Source: Plakobranchus ocellatus (lineage: Eukaryota > Mollusca > Gastropoda > Plakobranchidae). From it: a stretch of 37,103 nt of DNA. The position numbers were made by a program, and so were the translations under genes. Shown here piece after piece: positions 11,236-23,830 of this stretch. Numbering within the stretch: the first letter of the stretch is position 1; every line of letters starts with the position of its first letter. The notes beneath the pieces are model-generated. The model was not told the origin of the DNA, did not search any database, and was given only the letters and a program-made list of their open reading frames with translations. The stretch is taken from NCBI GenBank assembly GCA_019648995.1, contig BLXT01008489.1:485536-522638 (forward strand), in the 5' to 3' direction.

Positions 11236-12399
11236 CTACTTCTCAACGTAATCCCCGTGGAGATCGATGCATTTTTGCCAGCGCGACGGCAGCGAATTGA
11301 TACCCACTCGAAAGAAATCAACGTCAAGATTATCAAACCAATTCCTCAATTCACTGATGAGGTCATCTTCTGTCTCGAAAGCCATGCCTCCTACATGGCG
11401 CTTCAAGGATCCAAACAAATGAAAGTCAGAGGGTGCCAGGTCTGGACTGTGGGCAGGATGAGGAAGAATTTCTCAACCGTAGCGCTGCAGCCATTGCTGT
11501 GTAAGGTTTGCTGAATGAGGGGTCGCATTATCGTGCTGAAGCACAACACCTCTTCTCAAGAGCCCAGGTCTTTTGCGACGAATTGCTTCTTTAAGGCGGT
11601 CAAGAGTGCTGCAGTATCGGGCAGCATTGATACACTGACCCTGTGGCAAAATTTCTAAGAGGATCACACCTTTCGCATCCCAGAACACGGTAGCCATCAC
11701 TTTAGCTGCGGACCTCTGCACTTTGAACTTTTTGGTGACGGGAGAGGATGGATGTTTCCAAGTCATGGAGTCGCGCTTTGTCTCTGGGGTATTCAGATGG
11801 ACCCAAGTTTCATCGCCAGTAATCAGATTGTCAAAGAGGTTATTGTTTGCTTGAAAGTCTCTACCAGGCCCTACACCAATATGCGTCGTATCCTCATCTC
11901 CATTGTCTTGTTGGCATCGCTGCAGAAGGCTTTGGGAAATTTCAACCCTTTGAAGCTTGTGATCCTCCGTTAACATTTTTGGAACCCATCTTGCAGACAC
12001 CTTCCGATATCCCAAAGTGTCATGGACTATTTCATGAACTGTACTCTTTGGAATTTCGAGTTTCAAAGCAATTTCGTGTATCTTCATCCTCCTGTCACAT
12101 CGAATGAGTTCGTCAACACGAGTTGTGTTCTCCTCGTTGGTCGATGTTTTCGGGCGACCAGACTTTGGCTCATCACCTAGACTGGGTCGGCCCTCCCCAA
12201 ACCAAGTACACCATTGATACACTCTAGATCTTGACATAGCACCCTCACCATATGTTTCTGCTATTTGTTTGTGAATTTCAGAGGGTTTTGTTCCTTTCGA
12301 AAACAAAAAACGCACAACAGCTCTGACCTCCAGCTTTGACCACTCTTTGATGGGGGTAGCCATATTGGAACCAGTAGTGTTCAATAGTGCGTTCATCAA
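11236..12399 (-). pseudogene. Mariner transposase, one nonsense codon
   Basis: This enzyme excises and re-inserts the element. From ATG at 12397-12399, or the likelier MATPIKEW start 12 codons on, the frame runs 387 codons, broken only by TGA at 11473-11475 where the family usually has Trp (WE-LPHP). The N-terminal helix-turn-helix domain has FLFSKGTKPSEIHKQIAETY and MSRSRVYQWCTWF, ending GRPKTS. The catalytic DDD residues are in ITGDETWVH, LQHDNATPH and SPDLAPSDFHLFG, with 34 residues between the second and third Asp, the mariner signature. The tail ends RWQKCIDLHGDYVEK. The linker between the DNA-binding part and the first Asp is about 15 residues longer than usual (HIGVGPGRDFQANNN). TGG to TGA is a single-base change. 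Confidence 0.93.
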
Positions 12400-12484
12400 T
12401 GGTGCTGAAACTGCGCAACGTGAAAGTTATTTTGTTGTACTGGTGTTTCCCGTTTACAGAATTAAAAAATATGGATTGGTTCAA

Positions 12485-12525
12485 GAATTATGCCCCTTTT
12501 CCTGTTTCTTTTCGGACGTCCCTCG
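12485..12525 (-). repeat. Mariner terminal inverted repeat, right
   Basis: On the minus strand it starts CGAGGGACGTCCGAAAAG. TA follows at 12526-12527. Confidence 0.97.
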
Positions 12526-12527
12526 TA

Positions 12528-15494
12528 ATTAAAATAAATACATAGACCCCTCTGTGCCATTTTTTTCACTCATTTTATCTCTCAGCCTGTCTTTTTCGCA
12601 AAGTAAAGCATTCATTATGTTCATGGGATCTATACTGTTTTTCTCTTTATAGAGTGTTTTCAGGGGCTAAAATTTTTAACACTTAAGATAATAAAAGTAT
12701 TCTGAATTTCTTTGCTCCATTTCATTATTTCAAGGTTTTGGTAAATATGTGAAAGGAATGTTGAATACTCTTGTAGCATAAGAGTTTTTTTTCCTGTTAG
12801 ACAATCTGGGGAATTACTTTAATAAGTTTAATTGATTAAACTTGGTATGAAATTCATGATTTTGATTTTTGTATTAAAGTTCCACAGCTTGCACTCTTTA
12901 ATCATAAATCAATCATTGTTTCAATTTAAATGTTTGTAAAGACCTAAAAACAATGTACAATTTGATATCAATTTTGTTTCTTCTGTCCATCAGTTTCTTT
13001 TTTTTTTTAATTTTTTTAATTTTGTAAAAAAATGAGATTTTTTGCCTCCCTTGGCAAAATGCGCAAATTTCAAATGAGAAAAAAAAATCTTACAATCTTG
13101 AAAAAAAAATAGCACTAAATATGTGTACATGAGATTGTTCCCTGAAAGTTTAAAGGCAGTGGCCCTGTATTTCGAAAAGTTATGGGGGGTGTAAACATAC
13201 TGTTGCGTAACAATGTCAGTTGTCACACAAAATTAATTATTTTAAAAATTCATAAAATCGATAAATATTGAGGTAAAACCATAAATTTGGTACCAAAATT
13301 CTTAAAATTAAAAACTCTATTTCAGAGGTCATTTTATTGACATCATGGCAATCAAATTTAGGCATTGGGTACCTACAAAAAGCACTAACTTTCTTTTACC
13401 TGCATGAATAGAAAATTTTTTTCAGGATAGCATTCCATCTCCAATCATTATCTGTACAATTAGAAGGGTATGTCAAAAAAAGAAACACTGTTTGTAAACA
13501 GCTGCTAAAGGCTCTGGCTAGGATGATCCAGTTTTTTCCATTTTAATTCTCTACCTGTTGAAACATTCTCTTTTAACTAAAGCTATATAACTTCTTCCTT
13601 GTATGCTTAAAGTTATATGGGAAAGACTAGAGCTGACTTTGACTAAACTATATTTGTTAGGCAATACTCTAAAAATAAGATATTATTTAAGCTTATTAAA
13701 GTATTACCACCTCTGTATTTGTGATAAACAGTTTATTCAGAGTGAAATGGAAAAAATGGCTAGTGGCAGTCACTAACAATATTTTCTTGCCTCAATACCT
13801 TTATAAATAATTTGATATGATTAAAATGCAAGATTTAATTTATAAACTGAATCTAATAACACATTTTTTTATACACCAAGGTACAACTAAGTATTATTAC
13901 AAATTAGCAATTTCCAAAAGGTGGACCCAAAAATTGTTTCTCTTTTTTAAAACTTCGTTTTGAACAGGAGAACCATCAATTTCAAAGAGGAAAAGGGCGA
14001 ATAGGTTCTAGTGAGATGTAGTTCATACAGAGTTTGATATTGGCAATAGATCCAGCTCAAAAAAGTCTCTTTCTTCTTTAACTTGTGATGAATAAACTGA
14101 AGTATTGGTAGATGCCACTTTTTTTTTTAATTTACTGGCCACTTTAACCGCTATTTTCCTGTTTGCGGGAAATTTTTGTGGATGGCAAAATACCAATCCT
14201 GCAACCCCTGTGGGTTTCAATGTCGGATTTTTTTCCCCATGTAAATATCGCAGCAGTTATGGTTTAACTTATGGCGTCCATTAGCTTAGCCATTTAGCTT
14301 TCGAATGATATAGGCGAAGTTTGTTTCGGACGATAAGTATGAGCAGGAGAGCAATTTTACAACACCTCTAGAAGCTACCAGTTTCCAACTGATTTCCAGA
14401 TGGAGTCTCGTAGATTTAGACTATGATGAAAGTTTAGATATTGATAGCGTCGTTGGAAAGTATAAGATCCACATTATGAGCCCCCAAAGTGTAAAAAGGC
14501 CAAGTCTTGTCTCCCCAAAGGTAGGGGGAAATTGAGCCTCATCATGGATAAGTCTAGATCTAAACCCCAGCCTCAAGGTGGAGTTATATCTAAATCAATA
14601 TCCAGATCTAAAAAATCAGCCAAATGTCATAGACTCAAAATTTTTTTGTAATGTAATCTTTATTACCTTGAAAAAGTATGGTACACATTTCATAGGTATA
14701 TCTTTACTAACAAATGCACAGAGATTTTTTTGAAAATACCCCCAAAATATCTGGTACATAGGGAATTATTAGGAAAAAAAAGTCCGGTAGTCAGTGAGTT
14801 AATGATCTTGTCATCATAGTTCTGTTTGAAAGTTGTGTAATTAATTTACCCAGCAAGGAATCAAGTGAAACTAATTTTTTTTTTTAAATAAAGCATTACT
14901 TTTTGCGCCATTACGTTCATAAACTCAAGATTTAGGCCTTATACAGTGCTGAGTTTGTTTTAAATTGATTAGTAGAAAATCTGTTTAACATAATTGTGAT
15001 ATATCAAATATATATATGTATACCTACATATCTCCAGACTGTCACTTGATGTTGCCTGATAGGCTGGAGCTGCCCATGACAAAGCTGATGGAAAAATACG
15101 GGGATCTTTGTTAGACATAAATAGTGCTTGATGAAACTTTGTAGGAATCGTCATTGCCATCTAGATCTACTCATAACGGCAGTACTTACATCACTCGTAG
15201 CATATTTACAAAACATTGCGCTAAAAAAAATTAAAGTGTGCTTGGACAAAACTTTCTTAAGTTGGGAAATGGTTGTTCACAAGCCCGGAAAAAAATGTTA
15301 TCTTCAGTATATCCTTGAATTTTATCCTGTATCATGAACATGGTGTGATCCTCTGCTCTCAAAATTTTCATTTATGTATCGTTGCATCAATTCAGCCTTG
15401 AAAGAAGAATAAACCATGATACAAAATCTTTTGCTTCAGAAAACTGCCTAGAAATAAATTTCTTGAGTTTTGAAAGTTGACCATGAAAGATATT
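12528..15494. other. AT-rich sequence, no gene recognised
   Basis: Homopolymer-rich DNA with only short open frames. Possible poly(A) signals lie at 12535 and near 12690. TAGATCTA occurs near 14553 and 15164. A long rhomboid 3' UTR or plain intergenic DNA would both fit. Confidence 0.6.
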
Positions 15495-15838
15495 TGGATC
15501 TTCATGTTGTATTTAAAGTTTTGAAAGGAAAATGTTTCTTTGACTGGTTTGATAATAACCAAGTTCTTTTTAAAGCTCATAGTATCACTTGAAAGCAGTT
15601 TTTGGATGTATCTTTACATTATATTTGTTGTTTCAAAAGACAAATGTTTCTTAAACTAGTTTTATGGTAGCTAAGTTCTTTTTGAAGCTCACGGCATCTT
15701 CTGAAAGGAGTTTGTGGATCTTCACATTGGATTTATAATTTCAAAAGGCAAATGTCTCTTAAACTGGTTTTTTGGTAGCTAATTTTTTTTAACCTTACAG
15801 CATCTCTTGAAAGCATTTTGTGGATTTTCGTGTTATTG
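15495..15838. repeat. Minisatellite of ~110-bp units, three full and one partial
   Basis: Units start at about 15495, 15603, 15715 and 15821 (partial). Each begins TGGATNTTC/TGGATGTATC and passes through TTTCAAAAG, AAATGTTTCTTAAACTGG, GGTAGCTAAGTTCTTTTT and AGCATCTCTTGAAAGC. Lengths are about 108, 112 and 106 bp. Units 2 and 3 look most alike. It is diverged, so not recent. Confidence 0.85.
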
Positions 15839-18446
15839 CCCCTCGCAGCTTCATAAAGAAAGGGGAAAAGAGTTGCTAGAGACTTTAGAGATATTACACT
15901 ACTAAGACTGTTTCATGGGATAGCAATAAAGAACTAGAAATGCCGGTGCAAAAAGTGAGATTTCATGGGCTTAATTTGGTTATTGCCAACTTCTCTACCA
16001 TTTTGCAGAGTGGCCTTAATGCTGCCATAGTTAGCAATGTGCCCTGAAATTTGCAGATATTTTTTTGTTATAGCTTGAGTCTCACATCATCAGCATCACA
16101 CTTTTGTCTGATAAGGCTTAAAAATCCAAGAATAATTGTAGTGGACAGGCTACAAAAAATCAATACAGAAGTCGTTTACACACTTAGAAAAATGAAACTT
16201 CACATTTGTCATTATTCAGAGATCTGAAGCATACATCCCCAAACCACGTTGTGTCACTCATTTCTCTGCTTTGTTTCTCTCAATCAGCTTGTATTGCCCG
16301 AGTCTTGTTTTTGAATTGTTGTAAATTGTCATATTAAGTTATTCTTTCTCTGCCTCTACACTCTTTGAATTAATGAAGTTCTTAATGACATTTCAAGTGC
16401 CCTAAAACTGCATTTTGTCTTTCTCTTATTGGCAGAAAGTCTTGGTGACACAGTGGCTAGTAAACTCATCCAAATATATGCAGACATCTTTCTGCTGCAA
16501 GTTCAAATTCAACCTGCCACCAAAACTCAGGGCTGAAAGCCTAAGGCTGTTTGCACAAAACAAAAAATCAATTCTTAATTAGCATTTGCCCCGGTTTTGA
16601 TCTTCCATTACATATCTCACTGAGTATTACATCACTTGTTTTTTTTTTTCTCAAGAAATCCTTTGCAGACTTTTATCATATCATAGAGCCATTCAGGAAA
16701 TTAAGAATTGATTGGTTGGATTTATCCTCATCATTTATAAATTTGATACAAACATTTGGATGCCATTAACCTTGCCTTCATGAGTGCTAGCACTTTTTTA
16801 GCATTACAAAATATTGCAAAATGATGCTTAAAAATCACTCATATTATACACGCAAGTTCCATTATTTTTTAGGAATAATAAAAGATAGTTTAAATTTCTG
16901 TGATTCCATGCATAGTAGTTTTTTGAATGATGTCTTACTTTGCTAAACTTTATTTTTGTAAGAGTTTTTTTTTAGGAGCTCTTTATCTATGCTTTTGGTG
17001 ACATATTTTTTTCACTGCTCTGTATGTCACCAGCAACAATGCTTTTTATCAAAATGTAGCTTTTTTTTATTAAAGTTATCAAATTACTAATAGCTTAGAA
17101 AATTCACACCTATGCTAATCATAATGCTGAAGAGATTTGAACATTGCTTTTGTGCTGTTTGCTGACATCTTTTGGATTATTTTTTTTATTTGCTTTTAGA
17201 TCTTTATCTACGTCCAATAATAATCTGCAAAAGGCGGTAATGTGATGGGTACATGTAGAATAATGTGCAAAATTTTTAAAAATACTTTGAAGTTTGTAAT
17301 AATTAGTATAATATTTTGTGAGGCAAGCAGAATAAATCAGGAGCAAGTCACATTTGGATAAAGTGGGTTATCAGCAACGTGTATAATCTTAAAACAAAAC
17401 AAAACACAAATTCGTAGATTAAATGCTTATATCTCCATCTCAAATCTGTCAAGATATATGCAAGTTTGAAGATCACATTTATTATAATTTTCAGTGAACG
17501 AAAACTTCCAAAACACTCTTGTGCAAATGTATTCAAAATAACTTGTGCCTGATTGGCACTGAGTGCCTCTAATATATTTTCATATGGCTTTTTAAAAAAA
17601 TGTACTAATTTTTATCAGTATAGATTTTAGTTATTCACATTTTAAAGAATTTTTAAATTGTGTATATTTTGTCAAATTAAAATGCGCAATGGAATTTTGT
17701 TGATTATGTCCTCAATTTTTTATTATACTTGCTTTTAAATTCATTGTTTGGCATGTGGTCTTTAAAGCTAAAGGCTCTAAATAAAACTAAAATAAACCTA
17801 GCATAGACGGATAGGCTATATTGTGGCAACTATATAAGCAGTGAATGCCATGAAATTGTTACAGGGTTTTTTTTTTTGTTTGTTTTTTTTTTAATCTTGG
17901 TCTCAAAGAAATTTTCTTTGGACCAAAAGGCTGTTTTTTTTTTTTTTATTTGAAAGGCAGGATATATTAGTCAAAAAGCCAAAGTGAATACTCCTTTTTT
18001 TTTCAAATAATAAAGGACTGGGCTCAAAGGAAAGTGGTTGCTCCTGCTTAAACCACATCCCCTATTTTGGCAATTAATGTGTCAGCATTATTATGTGTAT
18101 ACTTATAAACTCACATTATCATTTATTTAATCTGTTTTTAGTCCTTTCTGATGGCTTATATGCTCTTTCAAAGTTCCTGCTTTACTGTTTGATGTTTTGT
18201 TTAAACTTTGCCTTTGTTTTTTTTTATTTTAAGTATAGTTGTCTTCTTTGAAGTCGCTTTTACTAATTTCCAAGTAATTTAAATACAAACCTGATGAGTT
18301 GATGGAGGAGGCAGGAGGAGGGTGGACAGTGGCAAACCTATTTAGCATTATCCATCTGCATGTACTTTACTACTTTGTTATGTCTTCATTGCTCCTAGAT
18401 ATTGGCATACGTCATACTTAAGCCAAATTGAAGTTTCATTACACTG

Positions 18447-18541
18447 TTTTTCTGAGACAAAAGAATTCTCAGATGCCTTTCAAATTAAAAAGACTTTTTC
18501 TGAGACGAAAGAATTTCTAAGATCCCTTTGAAACTAAAAAA
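18447..18541. repeat. Imperfect 48-bp tandem duplication
   Basis: 18447-18494 and 18495-18541 both read TTTTTCTGAGAC(A/G)AAAGAATT, then AGAT, CCTTT and AAACT/AAATT before an A run. There are about eight differences. Confidence 0.85.
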
Positions 18542-21318
18542 AAAAAAATAAAAAAAAAAAAAAATAGGCTCATAAGTTTTGTTAAAATTAATATGTTCAA
18601 GTTGTTACTTGCCAAGTTTGCTTGAAGTAAACATTCATCATTTTAAAAGCTGAAAAGTGACAGAAATGGGGGACTGCCCTGTGACCCCACTACTCTTTTT
18701 CCTAGGCCAACAGCATCTCTGCAATCTAGTAGACTCATGGTATAAATTATAGTTGTATTTACTCCATTTCCTAACATCATTGCATGAGTGTAGTATTAAC
18801 ATATCTATTTTACCTTTTACTTTAAGCTGATGTAGAGATGTACTTTACTTATTGTAACTTATTGAATCTATACATGCATCAAGACTGCTGTCATATATGA
18901 ATAAGCAGAAGAAGCTCACAGTTCTGTCTCTGAGCTCAAAATTTAATAAAATGAAGCATTGAAGCACCAATGTGTCTCTCTCTTCCACTCCCGAAAACAT
19001 TCATTGAAAGACACATGACATAGCTAAAAATAATCAATTAAAACTTTATCAGCAGAATAGAATCCATTTTGTACACTTCTGATATATAAGTGTAAGGATG
19101 AGTTGATTGATGTACTTTTCAATTCTCATAAAGAATTGATTTTGTTTGTATGACTTTAAGTTGTAATATTTTTTTGTGTGTGTGTTTATGAAACCTGCCT
19201 AATTTTCACCTTTTAGGTTTTATCTCACTTCAGTTTTTTATCTTACTTTTGGTATTTAAAATCTCTATTTTCTTTGTATGTTGCCTACATTCTTACGAAG
19301 ATGAAGTCTTCTGTTTACAGCTTACTTGATAGTATTAAATTTTTTTCTTTTAAATAGTGTGATCATAGATCTTGCCTACTGCTTTTTTACTGCACATTTC
19401 AGGTGAGAATTTTTTTTTTTTTTTACTATAGTTTACTGAAGACAAATTGATTTGCCAATTGATTCATTAGTTTTTCATGTAAAAGATTCGTATTTGGTCT
19501 TTTACATGAAGAACAAAAAAAATCAATTTAGAAGTAGCCTATTTGTATAAATGGAATTTTAATGTGATTTGATGTTTTTATTGCTGTTTAAAAAATGTTG
19601 CAATAAGAATATGAGAATTACTCATCAAGCAGCACGCACTTGTTGTTTTGATTTACGAATGTATCCTGGTGTAGATATCATAGCAGTCCAAACAATGAAA
19701 GAAACAAATCTGTCATAAATGAAAATTGTTTTATTTATGTTGCATTATATCTTTCATAAGGTTTTTGACACGGGCAATATACTAAAGGAAAAAAAAAATA
19801 CTTAATACAAAGTCTGTTTAATCCTTCATAATTATTATGGAAGCATTCAGTTTGTGGATTTTTTCTTTCATTATCATTCTTAACGTTGCTTTTCCAAGGA
19901 ACTTTTTAAAAACTTTTTCCATTTCTACTGGAGGCTTGATTTTTTTTACATGCAAAAAAAAAAGCCTTTTTTAGGTGTACACATTCAAAAGTAAAAAGGC
20001 TTTGCAAGCTTCTTTTGTTTTTATACTTCCTTTTACCAAAAAATGTAATAAATTTTTGTGTCATTTGTACTTTTTCGCCTGTGTTTTTTTTTTCTTTTTT
20101 TTTTTTATACATGTGTTGTTATTTTCTTTTCTTTGTATGTAAGATGCGTTGTACAAGTCTTTGTTAAAAATAAGCTTTATTATATTGGTTTTTTTTATTG
20201 TGAATGATGTACAGAATGTTTTTTTGTTTATAAGAAACACTTTCAAGGTAAGAACAAAAACATTTTCTTGATATTGATTAGTTGCCTTGACCGCTCAGTT
20301 CTCTTTGTTTTATCATTTTAATATCTTAAATTACAAAATTCATACCATGGTAAAATTTAACCTGTCAAGAGGATGCCTTTAATTTATTTCCACTAATTCT
20401 TATTACATGAAACAAAAAACAACTAATGCTGAAAAGGTATTAAATCTAGATAATTTTTTATAAAATAAGGTCTTATGTCCTGGTTTTTTGTTCGGATTTT
20501 CATATTTAAAAACACTGAAGAAATTAGGCAATGACATCACTTGCGTTGCCTTGTAAATTTGAAAACTAAAAAATTATCTTTCAGTGAAGTGAAAAATGTT
20601 TGACAAACATCAAATTTATTTCTTGTTTGTAGTTCTGCTGTACTTGAATATTTCCACACTATAACTTAGAAATAAGCCAATGAAAGGAGAGTAAGTCATA
20701 AATTTTATTTTAAAAAAACAACTTCTCTATTGGTTCTGAATTATGAGCAAATTTATTGGCATTTATGTTTTCACTAAGAGTTGAGTCAAATAGCAATTCA
20801 AATTACTATAGAAGTCAGGACTAGATGAATGTAATTACTAAGCATGTGAATATTAGTTCCAGTTTTTCAGGTCACTTATTCAGCAGGGCATGCAAGAATA
20901 ATGCAAATGATTTTCACAAAGTGATCCATTTCTCACTTGTTTTATTTAGGTGTTCAGATCAAAAAATGAGATTTACTCTCTTGACCCAGAGCATGAGTGT
21001 TTGATCATTTTTTTCTTTTTTGGTATAGGTTTTGAAAGGGGGGGCGAGGGGAATATGTATTTCAATTTTTATATTGAAAAATATGTAACTCATCACACAA
21101 AGGGCTTGTTTTTTTAGTATGAAAACTATGATCCAACAAAAAAATATAAAGCAAACTATTTGAAACCAATTGAAGGTACTATTGGTGTTCTCTTAGAAAG
21201 CTGGACTTTTTTTTCCAATACCGTCATTCTCTTTTGTCTATTTTGGTTTATGTCTCTGTTGGGCAATTGCCAACAAAAGACTCATTTTTGGAAAATGATA
21301 TGACTCTTCACAAAAATT

Positions 21319-21340
21319 GGGAGGGGTGGGGGGGGGGGGC
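21319..21340 (+). other. G-rich run, possible G-quadruplex
   Basis: GGGAGGGGT followed by a run of about twelve G and CG. The tracts could fold as a quadruplex on the plus strand. A smaller G-rich patch lies at 21038-21052. If the region is transcribed, the RNA would carry it. Confidence 0.5.
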
Positions 21341-23313
21341 GTTGATGGGAATGCATATGTATAATATCTGTTCTTTCACATGAACTATCATCTAAAGCAC
21401 TTCAAAATCGTGTATAATTGAGAGCTATTAAACCTGTCGCATCCATTTTTTAGCTTTACCTAGAACTAAATGTAGCTATTTGACCACACATAAAATAGAA
21501 ACATTAATTTGTCAAAATGAGCTGTCATATGAGATTATGTTTAAAATACCCACACACGATATTTTAAATTTTACTTTTCTAGTTGTTTAGGTAAAAACCA
21601 TATTGTTTTTCTCTAAAATACTAAAATAGATCTAACATTTTGTGCATTTCCACCCACTTTTTTTTTTGTTTCTCTCTGTACTTCCTCTCGTAATTTAGCC
21701 CTTTTGTCTACGTTAATATTTTATGAGTATGTATATATTTATTCTTTGTCATTTTAAATTTCTCACAATTAGAATACAGTTATCACCTGTGATCAAAATT
21801 CATAAAAGGTACTATTGTGTGATATATATTGTTTATTTGTATATTATTATCATTATTTGTCTACCTGTGTTGACTTGCCCTATAAACATTTAACTATCAA
21901 CTTGTATATTATGTAAGTTATGCTAGGTGTGATTTATGTTTTAGATCTAAAAAATCTTAAGAGCTTCCCTTTTATTTTCTTCCTATACTTTGTTTCTAAA
22001 CTGTAGTCTTTGATTTTTGTCATCCTTTTTAATTGTTTTAGGTTCATACTGAAATTCACAATTTTCCACTCAATTTTAATTTAAGTATTGCCATATTGCC
22101 ACATGTTTGAGGTAGAACCCACATTGATATCCTACTTTAACAAAGACAGCTATCTAATAATGTAATCATATTATGCCTTCAGGTAAGTCTGAATGAGTTA
22201 TATTTATATGCAATCACTGAAAGAGCCTCAAACCATACCCCCCCCCCCAAAAAAAAAAAAGCTTTGTGCTTCGAAATGATATAGCTATGTTGATTTTCTT
22301 CCAAATTTTGAGACTAGTGATTTTTAAGGAAAGCATTTTGAAAAATGTCAAAACTACAGAGCTGGGGATTATTTTTGCAAAAAATTAATATGTGACATCA
22401 GACACATTAGCTCTATAGACTTGCGCTCGAATAGGAAAAAAAACAAAAAAACTTTTGAAGCTAATAAAAATGTTGCCTTCGTAATATGTAACAATTTTCA
22501 ATATAAAATGATATTCAATTTCTTTTATTAAAACGTTATCTATATTATCTATATACTGCAAAACATAGTATGTAATATATATATATAATATAATACGTTT
22601 AAACAAATAATTATATATATGGCTTTTTAAGTTGAAGAAAATCACAGATTTTACTCCTATACTTGCAATGAATGATATGCACAAGATTGAAGGATTTCTT
22701 TCGCTGTTTTCTTGTTTTGTTTCATCTTTCTCTTCTTCTTTGAATCTATGTTTGATTGTGATTGGAAGAGTAACATTGTTTTGCCATTGTTGAAGTAAGA
22801 TATTATTATTAGGACTAAAGAGGCCATGAGTTTTTGTTTGTTATTATACCAAATTTTTCAAAGGTTGTCAGTGCTTGAATAATTTGGCACACAAATGTAT
22901 GCTTTACCGGATCCAAAAAATGTAATTTGCTCCTCTGAGACACCCATCAATTCCCAGTCAGAGTTAAGGATTCATTTTAATTTACTCTAAAGTATTTAAT
23001 AATATTGATTACTTTTTTTATCAAATTTGTTTTGTTCTGTACCTATTTATACGTTTTATGGTTTTTTTTAGTGTGCCTTTTATTTAATTTCTGAACGAAC
23101 AACAGAAAGTTTGTGCATTTATGTGATGCTTGTGCCAAGTGATTTATAGATAATTTTTTTGCATTCCAAAACTCCATTTTAATTCATCTCAGTCCTAACC
23201 AAAGCAAAGAATTTTAAAATACCTATATTAGTTTTCCTTCCTCATTATTGCTTTGAATTGGGCTGGAAAGGTTACCGGTGTATCGAAATTTATTTCCTTA
23301 TTTTTGTTCAATC

Positions 23314-23319
23314 AATAAA
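23314..23319 (+). promoter_or_regulatory. Candidate poly(A) signal
   Basis: AATAAA is followed about 30 bases later by the GT-rich stretch GGGTGGGTGGGTTTC (from 23349), the layout of a cleavage/polyadenylation site. It ends the T-rich region and could be the distal 3' end of the rhomboid transcript, 13 kb past the stop. Confidence 0.35.
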
Positions 23320-23429
23320 CGTGCTTAAGCACTGCTAATGTCTAAACGGGTGGGTGGGTTTCTTTTCCTTAGTGTCTTTTTAAAATCTAAAATCAGGTTC
23401 TATAAATTACAAATTAAAGAAGACCCATG

Positions 23430-23830
23430 TTGCAGCATGCAGCTGACAGAGTAGTTGGAAATAAGGCAAAGAGCTCAAATACCTGGAATACAAGATGATA
23501 TCTGACAGAGTTTGCAAGTCATAAAAATACAAAAATGCATTGTCACAGCCAAGACAGCATTAGTAAACTCTCCCAATTTTTGCAAACAGAAACGTTAAAA
23601 CAAACAGAAAGCTTAAAATAGTAAACGTCGATTAAGACTGGTTTCATATCTCCTTTATGGCTGTGAATGCCAGACGGTGAGCAAAACTATAACAACCAAA
23701 TAAGAGACAACAGACATATGAACTCTGAGGGGATATATTAATTGGAAATTGCAGGTACAAAAATGCTAAAATGAAGAGATGCTAGGGATTATCAACCCGA
23801 AAGGATTAAACATATACAGAATAAGGATTC
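23430..23830 (+). mobile_element. Non-LTR retrotransposon fragment, plus strand, heavily decayed
   Basis: Around 23635-23690 the translation has VSYLLYGCECQTVSKTITTK, matching the (LL)YG-E-W segment downstream of the reverse transcriptase active site in LINE proteins. NEEMLG follows near 23770, a relic of the usual ISNEEL-type motif. Upstream, 23440-23600 keeps scattered coding-like pieces (RVVGNKAKSSN) in changing frames. It points towards the next fragment and meets it near 23830. Confidence 0.6.

Larger units (their letters stand above)
11139..12525 (-). mobile_element. Complete mariner element (Tc1/mariner, D34D)
   Basis: The element has 41-bp terminal inverted repeats (11139-11179 and 12485-12525, starting CGAGGGATGTCC and CGAGGGACGTCC on their own strands) that match at 39 of 41 positions. 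TA dinucleotides at 11137-11138 and 12526-12527 are the expected target duplication. The 1387-bp length is normal for a mariner. The transposase fills the minus strand, with short untranslated ends. Closely matched ends and a nearly open transposase mark a fairly recent arrival downstream of the rhomboid coding region. Confidence 0.97.
15839..23430. other. Long AT-rich, T-run-rich sequence without recognised genes
   Basis: On the plus strand, T runs of seven or more clearly outnumber A runs. No open frame resembles a protein. The features are the 48-bp duplication at 18447, the G runs near 21038 and 21319, the C10A12 tract near 22239 and the poly(A) signal at 23314. Either a long 3' UTR of the rhomboid gene or intergenic DNA is possible. 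Confidence 0.5.

Noticed and set aside
11752..12107. Plus-strand open frames within the mariner
   Set aside because: They are antisense to the transposase.
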